Source: Nitrospinaceae bacterium (GTDB lineage: Bacteria > Nitrospinota > Nitrospinia > Nitrospinales > VA-1). From it: DNA of 6,927 bases. The stretch lies in NCBI GenBank assembly GCA_029261675.1, contig JAJDBA010000048.1:1-6927 (forward strand). Reading direction: 5' to 3'. Within the stretch, counting starts at the first letter, position 1. Each line of letters opens with the position of its first letter. Of this stretch, positions 4,616 through 6,927 are shown piece by piece. The notes beneath the pieces were generated by a model. The model saw nothing but the letters and a program-made list of their open reading frames with translations. It was not told where the DNA came from and did no database searches. The translations under genes and the position numbers were made by a program.

Positions 4616-6427
4616 ATGAAAAACTTACTTCTATTTCCACCCGACTGGTTACCTTCAGAGCCTTATTTGAGCCTGCCTTCTCTGGCTTCGGTGTTGCGCC
4701 CTGCGGGACACGAAGTGGTGCAAATGGATGTCAACGTGGAAATGTATGACCTGTTTTTCAGTCGGCGTTTTCTGGAACATGTCGCCCAACGCATAGCCCA
4801 CGAAAGACAACACCTTCAAGAGGTTCAGGAAAAGCGGGAACTGGACGAGGAAGAGCAAGAGCTGCTCGATAAGCTGTTGACCTGCACGCCTGAACTATTC
4901 GAACAATTTTCAATCGATGTTGAACGCGCCAAGAAAATTTTGCGCAGTCAGGCTTTCTATGACATCGATCAGTTGGAGTGGGCTACAAACTGTCTGCACC
5001 AAACAATGACATTGATCTCGTTGGGATATTACCCTGCGCAAATTTGTTTTCCACCAATTGAGACAGACATCGTTTACAAACCGTTCATGTCGAGCGAGAT
5101 CATTGAATCTCTCGATGACGACCAGATCAATATTTATCGCGATGTTTACGCCATGCTGATTCGTCCGGTGATGGAGCGCGACCGACCGGCGATGGTAGGC
5201 ATCTCTGTTGTTCAGCAAAAACAGCTGATCCCGACATTCACCTTCTGCAAAATGATCAAAGAAGAATTTCCCGGAACCCATATCACATTGGGGGGCAACA
5301 TCATCACCCGCATCCGCGACATGCTACCGGGGATGGAAAATTTATGGGAATTGTTCGACAGCGCGATCGTTTATGAAGGCGAGTCCGCCTACCTTAAATT
5401 GACCGAAGCGGTTAAAAATGGCGATGACTTTTCTTCTTTACCCAATCTAATTTATAAAGATGAAAAAGGAGTTCACGTTAACAAAGAAGTTTTTGCCGAA
5501 TCTCTTGCAGAATTACCACCACCCGATTTTGATGGCCTGCCACTCGAAAAATATTTTGTCCCTCAACTGATTTTGCCCTATCTCGCGACTCGTGGATGTT
5601 ATTGGGGGAAGTGCACCTTCTGCGACCATTTTCAGGGTTATGTCGAAGGTTTCCGCACCAAACAAATCGACCATATTGTTGAAGAAATCAGTTTTCTCAA
5701 AGAAAAATACGGCACGCGGTTTTTTCATTTTACAGATGAATCTTATCCTCCCGCTTTGTTTCAAAAATTATCGCGCCGCCTGATTGACGATAAGCTTGAT
5801 ATCGCATGGACGACACATATGCGGTTTGAAGAATCGTTGCTCGAAGAACAGGTGTGGAAAGATGTGGCGGAGTCGGGTTGCAAATACCTCCACTTCGGTT
5901 ACGAGTCGGGCAACCAGCGTGTATTAAAATTAATGGATAAGGCAACCAAGCTCGATGCCATTGAAACCAACTTGCGCATGTCTTCTGATGCGGGGATTTG
6001 GAATCACTTGATGGGCTTCTTTGGATTCCCCGGTGAGACCAGCGCAGAAGCAGACGACAGCAAAGCCTTTGTCGAAAAAAACAGCGCGCATATTCATTCC
6101 CTCGGCTTTATGACTTTTGTGTTGGGGAAATACAGTCCGATAGCCTTCGAGCCGGAAAAATACGGTCTGACCTATTACAAAAATCCGGATTGGGATCTGG
6201 CCTTAGACTATTATTTCACTACGAAAGACGGGCTCAGTATTCAAGATGCCATGGACGTTTTCGATGAGTTCGAGCAAAACCACAATACGAAATGGGACTT
6301 AAGAACCTGTGTCCGCGAATACATCTTCCTCTACATCGACAAATACGGATCAAACAATCTCCCGCAACTCGAAATGACCGCAGACCAACGCCGCAACATG
6401 CAACAACCCGCAATCGGCATGGTCTAG
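4616..6427 (+). CDS. B12-binding-type radical SAM protein, second of tandem pair, substrate unknown
   Basis: This 603-residue paralog of the upstream gene has the same layout. The N-terminal Rossmann part opens LLLFPPDWLPSEPYLSLP with D-x-N-x-E-x-YD at 38-45. A charged helical insertion (about 50-180) contains a Glu/Gln/Arg-rich stretch near residues 60-85 that may be coiled. Then come MVGISVVQQKQLIP (193-206) and HITLGGN (222-228). The radical SAM barrel has RGCYWGKCTFC with Cys328, Cys333 and Cys336 (CX4CX2C), FGYESGNQRVLKLMDKAT from 427, and GFFGFPGET (467-475). The C-terminal REYIFLYIDKYG (567-578) matches the paralog. No DxHxxG is present, so cobalamin use is inferred from family resemblance. 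The ATG at 4616 gives an N-terminus collinear with the first protein. No Shine-Dalgarno is evident. The gap of 157 nt holds a palindrome, so co-transcription is uncertain. The two proteins have clearly diverged, suggesting related but distinct roles or a heteromeric partnership (inference). Confidence 0.88.
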   Translation: MKNLLLFPPDWLPSEPYLSLPSLASVLRPAGHEVVQMDVNVEMYDLFFSRRFLEHVAQRIAHERQHLQEVQEKRELDEEEQELLDKLLTCTPELFEQFSIDVERAKKILRSQAFYDIDQLEWATNCLHQTMTLISLGYYPAQICFPPIETDIVYKPFMSSEIIESLDDDQINIYRDVYAMLIRPVMERDRPAMVGISVVQQKQLIPTFTFCKMIKEEFPGTHITLGGNIITRIRDMLPGMENLWELFDSAIVYEGESAYLKLTEAVKNGDDFSSLPNLIYKDEKGVHVNKEVFAESLAELPPPDFDGLPLEKYFVPQLILPYLATRGCYWGKCTFCDHFQGYVEGFRTKQIDHIVEEISFLKEKYGTRFFHFTDESYPPALFQKLSRRLIDDKLDIAWTTHMRFEESLLEEQVWKDVAESGCKYLHFGYESGNQRVLKLMDKATKLDAIETNLRMSSDAGIWNHLMGFFGFPGETSAEADDSKAFVEKNSAHIHSLGFMTFVLGKYSPIAFEPEKYGLTYYKNPDWDLALDYYFTTKDGLSIQDAMDVFDEFEQNHNTKWDLRTCVREYIFLYIDKYGSNNLPQLEMTADQRRNMQQPAIGMV

Positions 6428-6441
6428 CCCACTACGTGGGC
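6427..6441 (+). repeat. Hairpin overlapping stop codon of second radical SAM gene
   Basis: GCCCAC-TAC-GTGGGC forms a perfect six-base-pair stem whose first G is the last base of the TAG stop. There is no following U-tract. Its position and general shape resemble the hairpin after the upstream paralog's stop, so it may be a shared 3'-end stabilising or repeat element. Confidence 0.4.
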
Positions 6442-6527
6442 GGGTGATAGGTCGGGTCCCGCAAAGCGATACCAATCTAATTGAGCATATGAACAAGACG
6501 GGATGTGAGCATTTTCATCCTATAGCA

Positions 6528-6566
6528 CGGCATCGCGAGCGACTGAAAGGAGCGCGGCGATCCAGA
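6528..6566. repeat. Probable dispersed intergenic repeat (second type)
   Basis: The segment CGGCATCGCGAGCGAC... to ...GAGCGCGGCGATCCAG resembles, from memory, a widespread short intergenic repeat of the form GTCATTGCGAGCG...GCGGCAATC found in many bacterial genomes. ATCGC (6532-6536) pairs with GCGAT (6557-6561), and the rest of the stem is imperfect. It lies in the convergent gap between the second radical SAM gene and the cupin gene. Copy number elsewhere cannot be judged from this window. Confidence 0.4.
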
Positions 6567-6575
6567 ACTAAATGA

Positions 6576-6927
6576 TTATGATTTCTCCTCATAAGAAATC
6601 ACATTCTCATGTTCATTGGGGTCGTTGCGTGAAACGATAGCCAGCGCAGGTTCGGTGTCGCTTAGGTTGACGGGCTTATGCGGTACCCCAGGGGGAATGA
6701 AGACGAAATCGCCTTCTTCATTGATGGTGGACTCTTTCAGGTTTTCACCGAAACGAGTTTCCACCCTTCCTTTTAAAAGGTAAATCGCTGTTTCAAAGTC
6801 TTTATGGTAATGCGCCTTGGGTGAAGCACCGGGCGGGATCACCACCAGATTCATGGACAGACCTTTTGCGCCTGCAGTTTCTTGTGAAATGCCAACGTAA
6901 TAGGGTAAGTTTTGTTTTGTTGTGATG
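6576..6927 (-). CDS. Small cupin domain protein (partial, N-terminus beyond window)
   Basis: This is a single-domain cupin, a small beta-barrel usually binding a metal ion. The frame is open from the window edge: 116 residues are visible, beginning ITTKQNLPYYVGISQET, so only a few N-terminal residues should be missing. An internal ATG at 6854 is not the start, because the 24 residues before it continue the fold. Cupin motif 1 is GASPKAHYHKDFE (33-45 of the visible part), with metal-ligand candidates His39, His41 and Glu45. Motif 2 is GDFVFIPPGVPHKPVN, matching G-x5-P-x-G-x2-H-x3-N exactly. The tail NDPNEHENVISYEEKS is acidic and polar. No substrate is evident. Members of this fold include isomerases, dioxygenases and sensors, so only the fold is assigned. 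It converges on the radical SAM gene, so no functional link is implied. Confidence 0.87.
   Translation of the reverse strand, partial: ITTKQNLPYYVGISQETAGAKGLSMNLVVIPPGASPKAHYHKDFETAIYLLKGRVETRFGENLKESTINEEGDFVFIPPGVPHKPVNLSDTEPALAIVSRNDPNEHENVISYEEKS

Noticed and set aside
2656..6427. Histidine-on cobalamin motif DxHxxG in the radical SAM proteins
   Set aside because: No such motif was found in either N-terminal domain. Cobalamin binding is inferred only from the fold-level resemblance.
6576..6854. Complete 92-residue cupin starting at ATG 6854
   Set aside because: The frame continues upstream to the window edge with a sequence that fits the cupin fold (LPYYVGISQET), so this ATG is internal.

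Overview
The window looks like chromosomal DNA from a Gram-negative (diderm) bacterium of moderate GC content. The evidence is a YidC with the long N-terminal periplasmic domain typical of diderms and the classic order rpmH-rnpA-yidD-yidC. The phylum cannot be fixed from sequence alone. Two large B12-type radical SAM genes and palindromic intergenic repeats would fit several anaerobe-rich or environmental lineages such as Nitrospinota or deltaproteobacteria-like groups, but this is a guess.

Left part (1-2395, all minus strand): a compact housekeeping operon, read right to left as rpmH (ribosomal protein L34), rnpA (RNase P protein), yidD (membrane insertion efficiency factor) and yidC (membrane insertase, cut by the left window edge). 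A strong sigma70-type promoter, TTGACA-17 bp-AATAAT, lies at 2495-2523. Its -35 box sits inside a perfect 13-nt dyad, and it would give an rpmH leader of about 93 nt. rpmH, rnpA and yidD are tightly packed. yidC follows after a 62-nt gap and starts with TTG behind a good Shine-Dalgarno sequence.

Middle and right (2656-6427, plus strand): two tandem, divergent paralogs of about 600 residues. Each has an N-terminal B12-binding-like Rossmann domain, a radical SAM barrel and a similar C-terminal extension. Both carry the same enlarged cluster motif, RGCYWGKCTFC (CX4CX2C instead of the textbook CX3CX2C). Their substrate is not known. The first gene starts 9 nt after an extended -10 promoter and may be made from a leaderless mRNA; an imperfect 18-bp-period direct repeat lies just upstream. 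The two genes are separated by 157 nt holding a long palindrome (4502-4567), so they need not form a simple operon.

Right edge (6576-6927, minus strand): a convergent small single-domain cupin, cut at its 5' end by the window. The convergent gap 6428-6575 holds short hairpins and a second, different repeat-like element, but no classical terminator.

There is no sign of an insertion sequence, CRISPR array, tRNA, rRNA or phage gene. The least explained content is the tandem radical SAM pair and its surrounding palindromes.
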